Shown here: positions 34,640 to 43,073 of the stretch, one piece after another
Layout of the letters: the number at the start of each line of letters is the position of its first letter
Numbering within the stretch: position 1 is the stretch's first letter
Program-made: the position numbers and the translations under genes
Notes under the pieces: generated by a model
What the model saw: the letters and a program-made list of their open reading frames with translations, nothing else
Databases searched by the model: none
What the model was told of the DNA's origin: nothing
Origin: Bacteroidota bacterium
Lineage (GTDB): Bacteria; Bacteroidota; Bacteroidia; Chitinophagales; Chitinophagaceae
Direction of reading: 5' to 3'
Assembly (NCBI GenBank): GCA_026391195.1
Contig: JAPLEI010000147.1
Span: 1,878-46,407, forward strand
Length of the DNA: 44,530 bases

Positions 34640-35281
34640 ATGAAAAAAACACTATTTATATTTTTTCTTTTGTGCCTAGGCGGTATGCAGCAAGTATTGG
34701 CTCAGCAAAGATCTACCCCCGATTCGGTGATTCAACTGTATGGGGTAGTAATGACGGCCGATAGCCTGCAGGGTATACCCTCTTGTAGTGTGATTGTACT
34801 AGGCAAAGGGCGTGGAACCATAACCAGCTATGATGGGGTTTTTTCCATTGTGGTTATAAAGGGAGACATGATTACTTTTTCTAGTGTAGGATTTAAAGAT
34901 AGAACAATAGAAATTCCGAAAAATCTTGCCGAGAATCAATACAGTGTAATTCAATTATTAGTGAGTGATACCGCCTATCTGCCGGCAACCATTTTAAAAC
35001 CTAGACCAACCCGGGAACAATTTGAAAGGGATTTTGTAAACACAACTGTTCCGGATGATTTGTACGAAACTGCCCGCAAGAATACGGATGAATCACAAAG
35101 AAGAATGATTCTAGCCAATTTGCCTGCAGATGCAAAAGAAGCGGTAAGTTTTCAAATGCGTGTGCAGGCCAATAAAGCCTATTACGCAGGTCAGATTCCT
35201 CCTATGAATATATTCAATCCGGCTGCTTGGGCCGATTTTGTGAAATCCTGGAAGCGGGGTGACTTTAAGCGTAAAAAATAG
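34640..35281 (+). CDS. Small exported carboxypeptidase-regulatory-like domain protein
   Basis: A 213-aa protein with a signal peptide (TLFIFFLLCLGGMQQVLAQ) and one CarboxypepD_reg-like beta-sandwich (about 30-110: VIQLYGVVMTADSLQGIPSC, GKGRGTITSYDGVFSIVV, FSSVGFKDRTIEIP). In TonB-dependent receptors this domain precedes a plug and barrel, but here it is followed only by a charged helical tail (EQFERDFVNTTVPDDLYETA) and a basic end (SWKRGDFKRKK). It is therefore a stand-alone periplasmic or surface protein, common in Bacteroidota; its role is unknown. It has its own promoter box and precedes hbd by 53 nt. Confidence 0.82.
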   Translation: MKKTLFIFFLLCLGGMQQVLAQQRSTPDSVIQLYGVVMTADSLQGIPSCSVIVLGKGRGTITSYDGVFSIVVIKGDMITFSSVGFKDRTIEIPKNLAENQYSVIQLLVSDTAYLPATILKPRPTREQFERDFVNTTVPDDLYETARKNTDESQRRMILANLPADAKEAVSFQMRVQANKAYYAGQIPPMNIFNPAAWADFVKSWKRGDFKRKK

Positions 35282-35302
35282 CATTGGTCTGCCAGTTGAA
35301 CC

Positions 35303-35310
35303 TAGCTTTG
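35303..35310 (+). promoter_or_regulatory. Putative -7 promoter box for hbd
   Basis: TAGCTTTG, an exact TAnnTTTG match, ends 24 nt before the ATG. A TTGG at 35284 could act as a weak -33 element, 16-17 nt upstream. Confidence 0.45.
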
Positions 35311-35334
35311 CAGTAATAGATAATTCTCGCCTAT

Positions 35335-36228
35335 ATGGATATTCAACAGATTACCGTAATTGGAGCAGGAACTATGGGTAATGGTATTGCCCATGTTTGC
35401 ATACAACATGGATTTCAGGTTACTTTGGTTGATATTTCCATCGGTGCATTAGAAAAAGCCCAGCATCAGATTAAGAAAAATATGGAGCGGCAGGAAAAAA
35501 AGGGGGTGCTCAGCATGGAGCAGCGGGAGGCAGCGCTTCAACGCCTTATCCTTTCTACTCATCTCGAAGGGGCCGTTGCAAACTGTCAGTTGGTAATTGA
35601 AGCGGCTACAGAAAATCCAACCATCAAGCGGCAGTTATTTGAAAGTATAGACAAAGCAGCTCCTGCCAATTGTATATTGGCTTCCAATACTTCATCCATT
35701 TCCATCACATCCCTGGCTGCAGCCACCAGAAGACCCGGCAGGGTTATTGGTATGCACTTTATGAATCCCGTGCCAGTTATGAAACTGGTTGAAGTAATAA
35801 ATGCCTATCAAACCGAAGCCGCCGTTACACAATCCATTGTGGAGTTGAGTAAGCAATTAGAGAAAATTCCCTGTGTGGCAAACGATTATCCCGGTTTTAT
35901 CGCCAACCGAATTCTGATGCCCATGCTAAATGAAGCCATCTATTGTTTACAAGAGGGCGTAGGAACGGTGGATGCTATCGATAACATTATGAAACTCGGA
36001 ATGGGACATCCAATGGGTCCGCTGCAATTGGCAGATTTTATTGGATTAGATGTTTGTAAAAGTATACTCGACGTGATGTATGCGGGTTTTGGACAAGCAA
36101 AATATGCCCCCTGTACCCTACTCGTAAATATGGTAATGGCCGGTAAATTGGGCATCAAAACGGGGGAAGGTTTTTATGATTATTCAGCGGGTACAGATCA
36201 GAAGCAGGTGAGCAGTCGATTTCGTTAA
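35335..36228 (+). CDS. hbd: 3-hydroxybutyryl-CoA (3-hydroxyacyl-CoA) dehydrogenase
   Basis: Oxidises L-3-hydroxyacyl-CoA to 3-ketoacyl-CoA with NAD(P), in beta-oxidation or butyrate-type metabolism. The dinucleotide-binding motif is VIGAGTMGNGIAHVC at the N-terminus. ASNTSSISIT and the catalytic His in GMHFMNPVPVMKLVEVI are present, as are DYPGFIANRILMPMLNEAI and the C-terminal helical domain ending KTGEGFYDYS. At 297 aa it is a stand-alone enzyme, not fused to an enoyl-CoA hydratase. No other beta-oxidation gene is adjacent, so which acyl chain it prefers cannot be told. Confidence 0.93.
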   Translation: MDIQQITVIGAGTMGNGIAHVCIQHGFQVTLVDISIGALEKAQHQIKKNMERQEKKGVLSMEQREAALQRLILSTHLEGAVANCQLVIEAATENPTIKRQLFESIDKAAPANCILASNTSSISITSLAAATRRPGRVIGMHFMNPVPVMKLVEVINAYQTEAAVTQSIVELSKQLEKIPCVANDYPGFIANRILMPMLNEAIYCLQEGVGTVDAIDNIMKLGMGHPMGPLQLADFIGLDVCKSILDVMYAGFGQAKYAPCTLLVNMVMAGKLGIKTGEGFYDYSAGTDQKQVSSRFR

Positions 36229-36233
36229 CTTTG
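36226..36233 (+). promoter_or_regulatory. Putative -7 promoter box for the YdcF-like gene, overlapping the hbd stop
   Basis: TAACTTTG matches TAnnTTTG exactly; its first three bases are the hbd stop codon and it ends 3 nt before the next ATG (36237). If used, the transcript would be leaderless or nearly so. Confidence 0.4.
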
Positions 36234-36236
36234 CGC

Positions 36237-36992
36237 ATGTTTTTCACGCTATCTAAAGTATTATTCTTTTTTATCACGCCCTTTTTCTGGTGTGCGGTAT
36301 TATTACTGATTGGCATTAAAAGAAGAAAAAGAACCAACCGTTGGTTTTGGTATGCGGGTATGGTTTTTCTGATTTTTTCAAATCCCTTCCTATACCGAAA
36401 AGCTATGCTTGCCTATCAGGAAAAGCCGGTAACTCGCACTCTTGCCGCTTCTCCTATTACCACAGGAATATTGTTAACCGGATTTGTGGGATTTGATACT
36501 GCTGGGAATGGATATTTTGGAAAATCCAGCGACCGTTTTATTCAGGCAGTAAACCTATATCATACTGGTAAAGTGAAGCAATTAATCATCAGTGGAGGTA
36601 GCGGAAATTTTTGGAAAGTTGAGCCACCGGAAGCCATTTTTATTAAAAAGCAACTTCTCATTAATGGCATTCCAGATTCATGCATCCTGATTGAAAAGAG
36701 GTCTAGAAATACCTATGAAAATGCGTTGTATACAAAACAGCTCATAGATAGTGCCCGTATAGCAGGACCCTTCCTTTTGATTACCTCCGCCTTACATATG
36801 CCTCGGTCAATTAAAATTTTCAAAAAACTAAACATATCTTGTATTCCTTATCCTTGTGACTATAAAGTATATCCAGAAACCAAACATTTTTTGAATACGG
36901 TTTATCCTGATATTTCATTGATGAAAGATTGGGAGTATCTTTTCAAAGAAATCTTGGGAACCCTGGCTTACCGAATCACTGGAAAAGCGTAA
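36237..36992 (+). CDS. YdcF/SanA/ElyC-family (DUF218) membrane protein
   Basis: A 251-aa envelope protein. Two N-terminal hydrophobic segments (about 6-25 and 36-50) anchor it, followed by a DUF218 domain: GILLTGFVGFDTAGNG, then a SSDRFIQAVNLYHTGKVKQL segment, IISGGSG, SRNTYENALYTKQL and LLITSALHMPRSIKIFKKL. Relatives ElyC and SanA affect envelope integrity and peptidoglycan precursor handling, but the reaction is not known. I prefer ATG 36237 over the in-frame TTG at 36231, which would lie inside the promoter box. It begins 8 nt after hbd and 24 nt before the PhyH gene. Confidence 0.86.
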   Translation: MFFTLSKVLFFFITPFFWCAVLLLIGIKRRKRTNRWFWYAGMVFLIFSNPFLYRKAMLAYQEKPVTRTLAASPITTGILLTGFVGFDTAGNGYFGKSSDRFIQAVNLYHTGKVKQLIISGGSGNFWKVEPPEAIFIKKQLLINGIPDSCILIEKRSRNTYENALYTKQLIDSARIAGPFLLITSALHMPRSIKIFKKLNISCIPYPCDYKVYPETKHFLNTVYPDISLMKDWEYLFKEILGTLAYRITGKA

Positions 36993-37016
36993 ATCAAAGC
37001 TTCTAAATATGCTTAC

Positions 37017-37847
37017 ATGCTAACACTTCAGAATCAATTTAAACAGGATGGCTATTTAGTATTAGCAGACTTTAACTCAGAGGCATCCTGCGACCAGCTG
37101 ATGAAGCGCGCGCAGGAACTGGCTGCAGGTTATAATTATGAGGGACATGCCTCCATCTTTCAAACAAACGAACAAACCCGCACCAGTGATGATTATTTTC
37201 TTTCTTCCGGTGATAAAATCTCTTACTTTTTTGAGAAAGATGCATTTACAGAAAGTGGTGAGTTAAAAGGAGACTTATTTCATTCATTGAATAAGATAGG
37301 GCATGCCTTACATGATCTTGATCCGGTTTTCAACCAGTTTTCCCGCTCGCCTCAGCTGATCAAATTAGCGGGTGATTTGGGACTAGATGCGTATGTGCTG
37401 ATTCAAAGCATGATGATTTTTAAACATGCCCGTATTGGCGGCAAGGTAGATATCCATCAGGATGCCAGTTTTTTGTATACCGAACCTACTTCATGTATAG
37501 GCTTCTGGTTTGCACTGGAAGATGCCACTATTGAAAATGGGTGCTTATGGGCAAAACCGGGCGGACATAAAACCCCGCTGCGAGATTGGTTCAAACGAAA
37601 AAATGGTGGAGGTACAGAAATGATTTCCTTACACAATGCTCCCTATGAACCAGCAGAAATGATTCCGCTGGAAGTTAAAAAGGGTACATGCATTGTATTG
37701 GATGGATTGTTGCCGCATTTTAGTATGCCCAATACCAGTGGGCGCTCTCGACAAGCATATTCAATTCATACTATAGATAAAAACTGCCGATATCCGGAAG
37801 AAAACTGGCTTCAATGCGATCGCGCTGCTTTGAAGGGCTTTGGCTAA
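37017..37847 (+). CDS. Phytanoyl-CoA dioxygenase (PhyH) family protein
   Basis: A 2-oxoglutarate/Fe(II)-dependent oxygenase of the PhyH family. The first iron ligands are His and Asp in VDIHQDASFLY, the distal His is in LDGLLPHFSMPN, and the 2-oxoglutarate-binding Arg is in SGRSRQAYSIH. The central segment CIGFWFALEDATIENGCLWAKPGGHK is typical. At 276 aa it is complete, with no signal peptide. It probably shares a transcript with the YdcF-like gene and converges on the YigZ gene with a 12-nt gap. The substrate cannot be inferred. Confidence 0.9.
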   Translation: MLTLQNQFKQDGYLVLADFNSEASCDQLMKRAQELAAGYNYEGHASIFQTNEQTRTSDDYFLSSGDKISYFFEKDAFTESGELKGDLFHSLNKIGHALHDLDPVFNQFSRSPQLIKLAGDLGLDAYVLIQSMMIFKHARIGGKVDIHQDASFLYTEPTSCIGFWFALEDATIENGCLWAKPGGHKTPLRDWFKRKNGGGTEMISLHNAPYEPAEMIPLEVKKGTCIVLDGLLPHFSMPNTSGRSRQAYSIHTIDKNCRYPEENWLQCDRAALKGFG

Positions 37848-37859
37848 GTGGGGGAATAC

Positions 37860-38474
37860 TTATTCTCCTTTTTCCTTGATTACCTGCACCTGATGAAAAT
37901 CGCGCAGCTGATGTAAAAAAGTAGCTTCCTGTTTGGCAGGCACCGAAATTTTCCAAACACAAAAAAGTTGCATCTCCTGTTCAATAATGGAACATCCCAT
38001 TTGCCGGATTATTTGCATAATCGGATTCATATAGCGATAGTCAAAATGCAGCTGATAGGGAATTTCAATAAACTTTTGAATGATAGGAACCATTTGCAAA
38101 ACCAAAGAAGCCGACGTTTTATAGGCATTGATTAATCCGGGTACCCCCAGGAATGAACCGCCAAAATAGCGCACAACAATTACCCCAGTATTGGTTAATT
38201 CCCTCGACAATAATTGTCCAAGAATCGGTTTACCAGCCGTTCCGGAGGGCTCACCATCATCACTTACTCTAAATCGCTCTCCCGAAGATTCCATTCGATA
38301 AGCAAAACAATAATTTACCGCTTTCGGGTGCGCTTTTTTAGTGGCTATCAGCTGATGTTTGAAATCTGGCTCGTGAATAACCGGAAAAATACAAGCGATA
38401 AATTCACTACCCCTGTCTTTAAACACAGCTTCTGCCGTTTGTTCCACTGTATAGAAAGATAATGGGTTACTCAT
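37860..38474 (-). CDS. YigZ/IMPACT-family protein
   Basis: A 204-aa protein of the UPF0029/IMPACT family. The N-terminal domain holds the signature HPKAVNYCFAYR, SDDGEPSGTAGKPILGQL and VVRYFGGSFLGVPGLINAY; the C-terminal part is a ferredoxin-like DUF1949-type domain. E. coli YigZ and eukaryotic IMPACT are linked to translation control, but the bacterial role is not defined. Its ATG overlaps the stop of the DMT transporter gene by 4 nt (38471-38474), so the two are translationally coupled, in one operon with ribD. Confidence 0.92.
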   Translation of the reverse strand: MSNPLSFYTVEQTAEAVFKDRGSEFIACIFPVIHEPDFKHQLIATKKAHPKAVNYCFAYRMESSGERFRVSDDGEPSGTAGKPILGQLLSRELTNTGVIVVRYFGGSFLGVPGLINAYKTSASLVLQMVPIIQKFIEIPYQLHFDYRYMNPIMQIIRQMGCSIIEQEMQLFCVWKISVPAKQEATFLHQLRDFHQVQVIKEKGE

Positions 38475-39364
38475 CTGGGGATAAATGTAATCATTCCAAT
38501 AGCTATCAACGCCATAACTATGCCCAACATATTTATTTTACTTAGGGATTGTTTAAAGAGTAACCATGCCATCACAGTGCTTAATAAAACGATTCCCATA
38601 TTATTAAGCGCTATTCCTACACTACTCTGTTCACCGGCTAATGACAGAAACTTAACTAAACACCAGATAGAAAAATAATTAGGGAATCCGATAGCAATTC
38701 CTGCCCACAGGTTGATGAGGTTCCATTTTCGAATACCCATTATATATCCATAAGTAGCTATCAATAATCCTGTTATACCTGCTATCCCAAAGCCCGTTAC
38801 TAAATAATCATGCCGATTCTGTTCATTTACAAAACGATGTTGAATAAAATTCATCCAAGTATCCAGTAAACCACTTCCTATAAAAAGTATAACCGGCAAT
38901 AAAAATCCCATAGTCATTGGGGTATTATTTTGCGCTGAATTTTTTGGATAACATACAAAAATAACTGCCAGTAATGCCACTACAATGCCAAGCCATTGCA
39001 ACCAACGTAAAGTTTCGTGAAATAAAAGAACCGAGAGAACCACCGGGATGATAAATGATAATTTATTGGCCACAGAAGATACCGCTACCGATATTTTTTG
39101 GGTTGTGATTGCCATGAGATTAAACACCAAAATAAAACCAATACCCATTCCAACTGCGCCATACCAGCCTTTCTGCCCCAATACGGCAGCAGGATGGGGC
39201 ATACGCCCATTTACCCAAGAGCCGGTTAATACACAAACAAAATAGTTAATTACAATTACCTGAAAAATATCTGCCTTGGTTTTACCCAGATAACTGAAGG
39301 CAAGCGACAAATAACTAGACAATACAATAGAAGCTATTAGAAGAATCCCTGCTGATGTTAACAT
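38471..39364 (-). CDS. DMT/EamA-superfamily transporter
   Basis: A 297-aa inner-membrane protein with about ten hydrophobic segments, in two five-helix halves, as in the EamA drug/metabolite transporters. Recognisable elements are the end of the first half, VPVVLSVLLFHETLRWLQW-like (IIPVVLSVLLFHETLRW), and the matching region of the second half, GIVLLSTVMAWLLFKQSL. It starts 9 nt after ribD and overlaps the YigZ gene by 4 nt. Because it follows ribD directly, transport of riboflavin or a related compound is conceivable, since some DMT proteins (RibN) do this, but this is only a context-based guess. Confidence 0.85.
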   Translation of the reverse strand: MLTSAGILLIASIVLSSYLSLAFSYLGKTKADIFQVIVINYFVCVLTGSWVNGRMPHPAAVLGQKGWYGAVGMGIGFILVFNLMAITTQKISVAVSSVANKLSFIIPVVLSVLLFHETLRWLQWLGIVVALLAVIFVCYPKNSAQNNTPMTMGFLLPVILFIGSGLLDTWMNFIQHRFVNEQNRHDYLVTGFGIAGITGLLIATYGYIMGIRKWNLINLWAGIAIGFPNYFSIWCLVKFLSLAGEQSSVGIALNNMGIVLLSTVMAWLLFKQSLSKINMLGIVMALIAIGMITFIPR

Positions 39365-39373
39365 GAAAAGTGA

Positions 39374-40402
39374 TTAAGTACCTGGTAATAAAAATGAGGA
39401 AGTAGGATTTACAAACCATTCAATTTGATCATCCAGTATATTTTCCTTACGAAATGCCCGCAAAGTTGGCAGTATGGGAGCGGATACTCCTTCTGAAGGA
39501 TGCAGTGCGGTATTGGTTATTCTCCTGATTTCATCCCAACAACCCGAATGGATAAATGCTTGTAAAGTTGCTGCGCCTCCTTCTACCAAAACACTCTGCA
39601 AGTTTGCCTCCCGGCAATAATCAATAACTCCTTTGATCCAATCGGTACCCGAGTATGCAAAGGCAATTGCCTCCCCAATTGGCAATGCAGATTGCTCATT
39701 CAATAAAACTGTAGGCGCTGCTCCCTGAAAAATTTGTAACTCGCTAGATAATGCTCTTTGTGGATCTACCACCAAACGAACCGGATTTTTTCCGGGAACG
39801 AGTCGGGTAGTTAGAGCAGGATTGTCGGCCATTGCAGTTCGATACCCTACTAAAATGGCAGCTTCTTCGGCCCGCCAGGTGTGCACCCTACGTTGGGTTG
39901 AGCCGATAATGCCATTTTGGGTTTGCGCCCATTTTAATAAAATATAGGGACGTTGCTGCTCATGAAAAGTAAAAAAGCGTCGGTTGAGCCATCTCCCCTC
40001 ATTGGCTAAAATACCCGTTATCACTTCAATACCGGCCGCTTGTAAGATGCGGATACCGCCTCCACTCACTTTTGGAAATGGATCCGTATTGGCCACTACT
40101 ACCTTTCTGATGCCTGATCGGATAATTAAATCTGTGCAAGGGGGTGTTTTTCCAAAATGGCAGCAGGGTTCTAGATTTACATATAAAGTTGCCTGTGGAA
40201 TAAATTGTAAAAGATGCTCCGGCACATTTTGCAGGCATTCCACCTCTGCATGTGGAGCACCATATTGGGTATGGAATCCTTCTCCGATAATTCGATTTTC
40301 ATATACCAGCACTGCTCCCACCAATGGATTGGGGGCTACTGAACCGGCACCAGCCTGGGCAAGTTCACAACATCGAAACATATATTTTTCGGAATCTAAC
40401 AT
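39374..40402 (-). CDS. ribD: Bifunctional diaminohydroxyphosphoribosylaminopyrimidine deaminase / reductase
   Basis: Catalyses the second and third steps of riboflavin synthesis. The N-terminal cytidine-deaminase-like domain has zinc ligands His51 (APHAEVE), Cys80 (EPCCHFGK) and Cys89 (PPCT), with Glu53 as proton shuttle. The C-terminal reductase domain carries RPYILLKWAQTQNG, GYRTAMADNPALTTR and LVEGGAATLQAFI. I choose ATG 40402 (342 aa), which gives the usual N-terminus MLDSEKYMFRCCELA; ATG 40438 is also in frame, but a -7 box lies between the two. It leads an operon with the DMT transporter and the YigZ gene and diverges from prmC. Confidence 0.94.
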   Translation of the reverse strand: MLDSEKYMFRCCELAQAGAGSVAPNPLVGAVLVYENRIIGEGFHTQYGAPHAEVECLQNVPEHLLQFIPQATLYVNLEPCCHFGKTPPCTDLIIRSGIRKVVVANTDPFPKVSGGGIRILQAAGIEVITGILANEGRWLNRRFFTFHEQQRPYILLKWAQTQNGIIGSTQRRVHTWRAEEAAILVGYRTAMADNPALTTRLVPGKNPVRLVVDPQRALSSELQIFQGAAPTVLLNEQSALPIGEAIAFAYSGTDWIKGVIDYCREANLQSVLVEGGAATLQAFIHSGCWDEIRRITNTALHPSEGVSAPILPTLRAFRKENILDDQIEWFVNPTSSFLLPGT

Positions 40403-40412
40403 GCGAGTGCAG

Positions 40413-40420
40413 CAAAAATA
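40413..40420 (-). promoter_or_regulatory. Putative -7 promoter box for the ribD operon
   Basis: The minus strand reads TATTTTTG, an exact TAnnTTTG match ending 10 nt before ATG 40402. It lies downstream of the alternative ATG 40438, so if it is used the longer protein is not made. On the opposite strand TAACATTG (40433-40440), one base off consensus, sits 4 nt before the prmC ATG. Confidence 0.45.
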
Positions 40421-40444
40421 GACAAATGATAGTAACATTGCAGC

Positions 40445-41293
40445 ATGACTTACCGCGAGGCCGAACAGCGATTAGCCAGTGATTTACAAATACTCTATTC
40501 CAACCGGGAAAGTGGGCAATTGGCATCCTGGGTGATGGAGAAAATTACTGGCTTACAACGGGTAGATCGCTTATTGCAAAAAAATCAGGCGCTTTCATCA
40601 GATCAGGAGGAATATTGGGTACTTATCAGAGCACGTATGTTACAACACGAACCCATTCAATATGTGTTGAATGAAGCGCCTTTTATGGGTTTACTGCTAG
40701 AAGTTAACCGGCATACATTAATACCCCGCCCCGAAACAGAAGAATTGGTGAGTTGGGTACTGGATGATCATCCGGAGGAAAATTTACGGGTACTAGATGC
40801 AGGAACAGGTAGTGGCTGTATTGCGTTGGCGCTTAAACAGCAGCAACCCGACTGGGAAATAACTGCAGGTGATAGCAGCCTCGAAGCTTTGCAGGTTGCT
40901 GCAAAGAATGCAGCCCGATATCAATTACCCCTCCATTTTACCCAAATGGATATGCTAAACCCACAAAATCCGGGCTGGGGTGGAAAGTATCAGGTAATCG
41001 TAAGTAATCCTCCTTATATTCCCGCTAAGGATGAAGTATCAATCGCAACCCATGTAAAGGCTTTTGAACCTACGGCAGCCCTTTTTGTTCCCGACGAAAA
41101 TCCCCTGCTATTTTATAAAGCACTGGTTGCCGCCGCTCCGCTACATTTAGAAAAAGGAGGATGGCTGTATGTTGAAATAAACGAAGGACTGGGAGAAGCT
41201 ACCCTACAGCTTTTTCAAAACGCCGAATGGCAGGCTGAATTACGCAAAGATCTTCAGGGAAACAACCGGATGATTCGGGCTAATTATTATTAA
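40445..41293 (+). CDS. prmC: Peptide chain release factor N5-glutamine methyltransferase
   Basis: Methylates the glutamine of the GGQ motif in release factors RF1 and RF2. The SAM-binding motif is VLDAGTGSGCIALAL, and the substrate-glutamine motif NPPY is at 188-191 (VSNPPYIP). The N-terminal helical domain includes EPIQYVLNEAPFMG and LIPRPETEELVSW, both typical. At 282 aa it is complete. Start ATG 40445 lies only 42 nt from the divergent ribD start. The Na/Pi transporter gene follows after 58 nt. Confidence 0.95.
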   Translation: MTYREAEQRLASDLQILYSNRESGQLASWVMEKITGLQRVDRLLQKNQALSSDQEEYWVLIRARMLQHEPIQYVLNEAPFMGLLLEVNRHTLIPRPETEELVSWVLDDHPEENLRVLDAGTGSGCIALALKQQQPDWEITAGDSSLEALQVAAKNAARYQLPLHFTQMDMLNPQNPGWGGKYQVIVSNPPYIPAKDEVSIATHVKAFEPTAALFVPDENPLLFYKALVAAAPLHLEKGGWLYVEINEGLGEATLQLFQNAEWQAELRKDLQGNNRMIRANYY

Positions 41294-41351
41294 CAGTTAT
41301 GATTTTTCGCCCTCAAAAGAAAATGCTAACTTACTGATAAGCCAAAGCTTT

Positions 41352-43028
41352 ATGATAGTAGTGATTACTCAGTTATTGGGAGGCGTGGGCATCTTTTTAT
41401 TTGCCATGCATTTTTTAGAAAATGCACTGCAGGAATTGTCGGGCAGAAAATTTAAAATTTTTCTGCAGAAAATGGCTGCTCGACCCTTATCGGCCATTGC
41501 AGGAAGTGCGCTGATAACCGGTATACTTCAGAGCAGCTCCATGGTTTCATTAATGATTCTGGCATTTTTGGGTGCCGGTGTATTTACTATCCAACAATCG
41601 ATGGCATTGGTGCTGGGTGCTAACCTGGGAACCACCATAGACAGCTGGCTGATTGCAACCCTGGGTTTTAATGTAAATATCGAACTAGCAGCTTATCCTG
41701 CTTTGTTTTTGGGAGCGCTATTCCTAATTATTAGAGGTAAAGATAAAATTTGGAAAAACAGTGGCTATCTGTTACTCGGGTTTGCGATGATTTTTATCTC
41801 GCTCAGCCTGATGCGAACTGCTATGGAATCATCCATGCAGACTTTTAAACTGGAAAATTATTTACACGTAGGGCATGGAGGGTTTTTATTAATTGGGTTT
41901 TTAATTACCCTACTAATGCAATCCAGCTCGGTTACTGTAGCCATTGTATTAACTGCAATCCACAGTAAACTGATTCCCTTAGAAACGGGAGCGTATATAG
42001 TTCTAGGAGGAGAAACAGCTACCACGATGAAACTATGGCTGGGAACAATCGGAGGCAATAATATAAAAAAGCAATTGGCTGCCGGCAATTCGATATTTAA
42101 TATAGTGATTACCCTATTGGCCATCCTTACCATGCCACAAATACTGTATTTTATTACCCAAACCCTTGGCATAAAAAATCCTTTACTAGCCCTAGTAAGT
42201 TTTTCCAGTTTGTTGAACCTGGCAGGTATTCTGTTGTTTATTCCAATCCTTACCCCCTATTCCAATTGGCTGGTTTGGTTATTTCCACGGGGTAATCATT
42301 GCAAATCTGCTTACTTACAACATCCCGAAAACTGCGATGCAGAATCTGCGGAAGCGTTATTAAAAAAAGAAGCTGGCTATTTTATTTATAATGCAATCCA
42401 CTTAAACACCTCGCTTTTAAATATCACTCCCGAAGCAACCCTGCGCATAACGGCTTATGAAGCTCTACAAGAAAAAACCAACTACGCATCTCTTCGGGCC
42501 GATGAAAAATATAACTGGGTAAAGGAACACCACGGAGAAATTCAATCAGCCTATTTGATTTTTACTAATAAGCACTATCAGGGAGATGACCTTTCTTTAC
42601 CCCTTTATATTTCTGCAGTAAGAAATACCATGCATGCTGCAAAAAGCATGAAGGATATTTCTCATAACATTAATCAATTGAGTCGTTCCTCCAAATCACT
42701 TAAATTCGACTTTTTTCTGCATTATCAATTACAAACACTCGACCTTTTCCGAAAGTTGGTAAGCTGGCTCTCACAGTTGGAAAAGCCTAGTTACGAAGAG
42801 CTTCTATCCATCTACACATTGCTTGAAAAAAATTATCAGGATGCATTAAATCGGTTTTACAAAGAAGCAAGCGATACGATACTAGATGATATGGAAATTA
42901 CTACCCTGCTGAATTTTAACCGAGAAGGATTCAGTGCCAACCGATCTTTGCTGATGGCATTAAAAGACTTACTATTGAATGCTTCATCAGCGCATGACTT
43001 TAATGAAAAAGTAAACTTCATCAGTTGA
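41352..43028 (+). CDS. Na/Pi cotransporter family protein with PhoU-like C-terminus
   Basis: A 558-aa inner-membrane protein of the NptA/YjbB type that moves phosphate with sodium. Two repeats of the Na/Pi family are visible, each with the QSSS motif: GILQSSSMVSLMIL (about 65-78) and LLMQSSSVTVAIVL (about 190-203). Further family motifs are LGGVGIFLFAMHFLENALQEL at the start and VLGANLGTTIDSW. After about eight hydrophobic segments, residues 330-558 are helical and PhoU-like (AVRNTMHAAKSMKDISHNIN). In E. coli YjbB works mainly as a phosphate exporter; the direction here is unknown. No phosphate-regulon gene is nearby. Confidence 0.93.
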   Translation: MIVVITQLLGGVGIFLFAMHFLENALQELSGRKFKIFLQKMAARPLSAIAGSALITGILQSSSMVSLMILAFLGAGVFTIQQSMALVLGANLGTTIDSWLIATLGFNVNIELAAYPALFLGALFLIIRGKDKIWKNSGYLLLGFAMIFISLSLMRTAMESSMQTFKLENYLHVGHGGFLLIGFLITLLMQSSSVTVAIVLTAIHSKLIPLETGAYIVLGGETATTMKLWLGTIGGNNIKKQLAAGNSIFNIVITLLAILTMPQILYFITQTLGIKNPLLALVSFSSLLNLAGILLFIPILTPYSNWLVWLFPRGNHCKSAYLQHPENCDAESAEALLKKEAGYFIYNAIHLNTSLLNITPEATLRITAYEALQEKTNYASLRADEKYNWVKEHHGEIQSAYLIFTNKHYQGDDLSLPLYISAVRNTMHAAKSMKDISHNINQLSRSSKSLKFDFFLHYQLQTLDLFRKLVSWLSQLEKPSYEELLSIYTLLEKNYQDALNRFYKEASDTILDDMEITTLLNFNREGFSANRSLLMALKDLLLNASSAHDFNEKVNFIS

Positions 43029-43073
43029 TGCAGAAAAAATATAAAAGAGTAATCTGGAAAATAAGCAAGGTGC

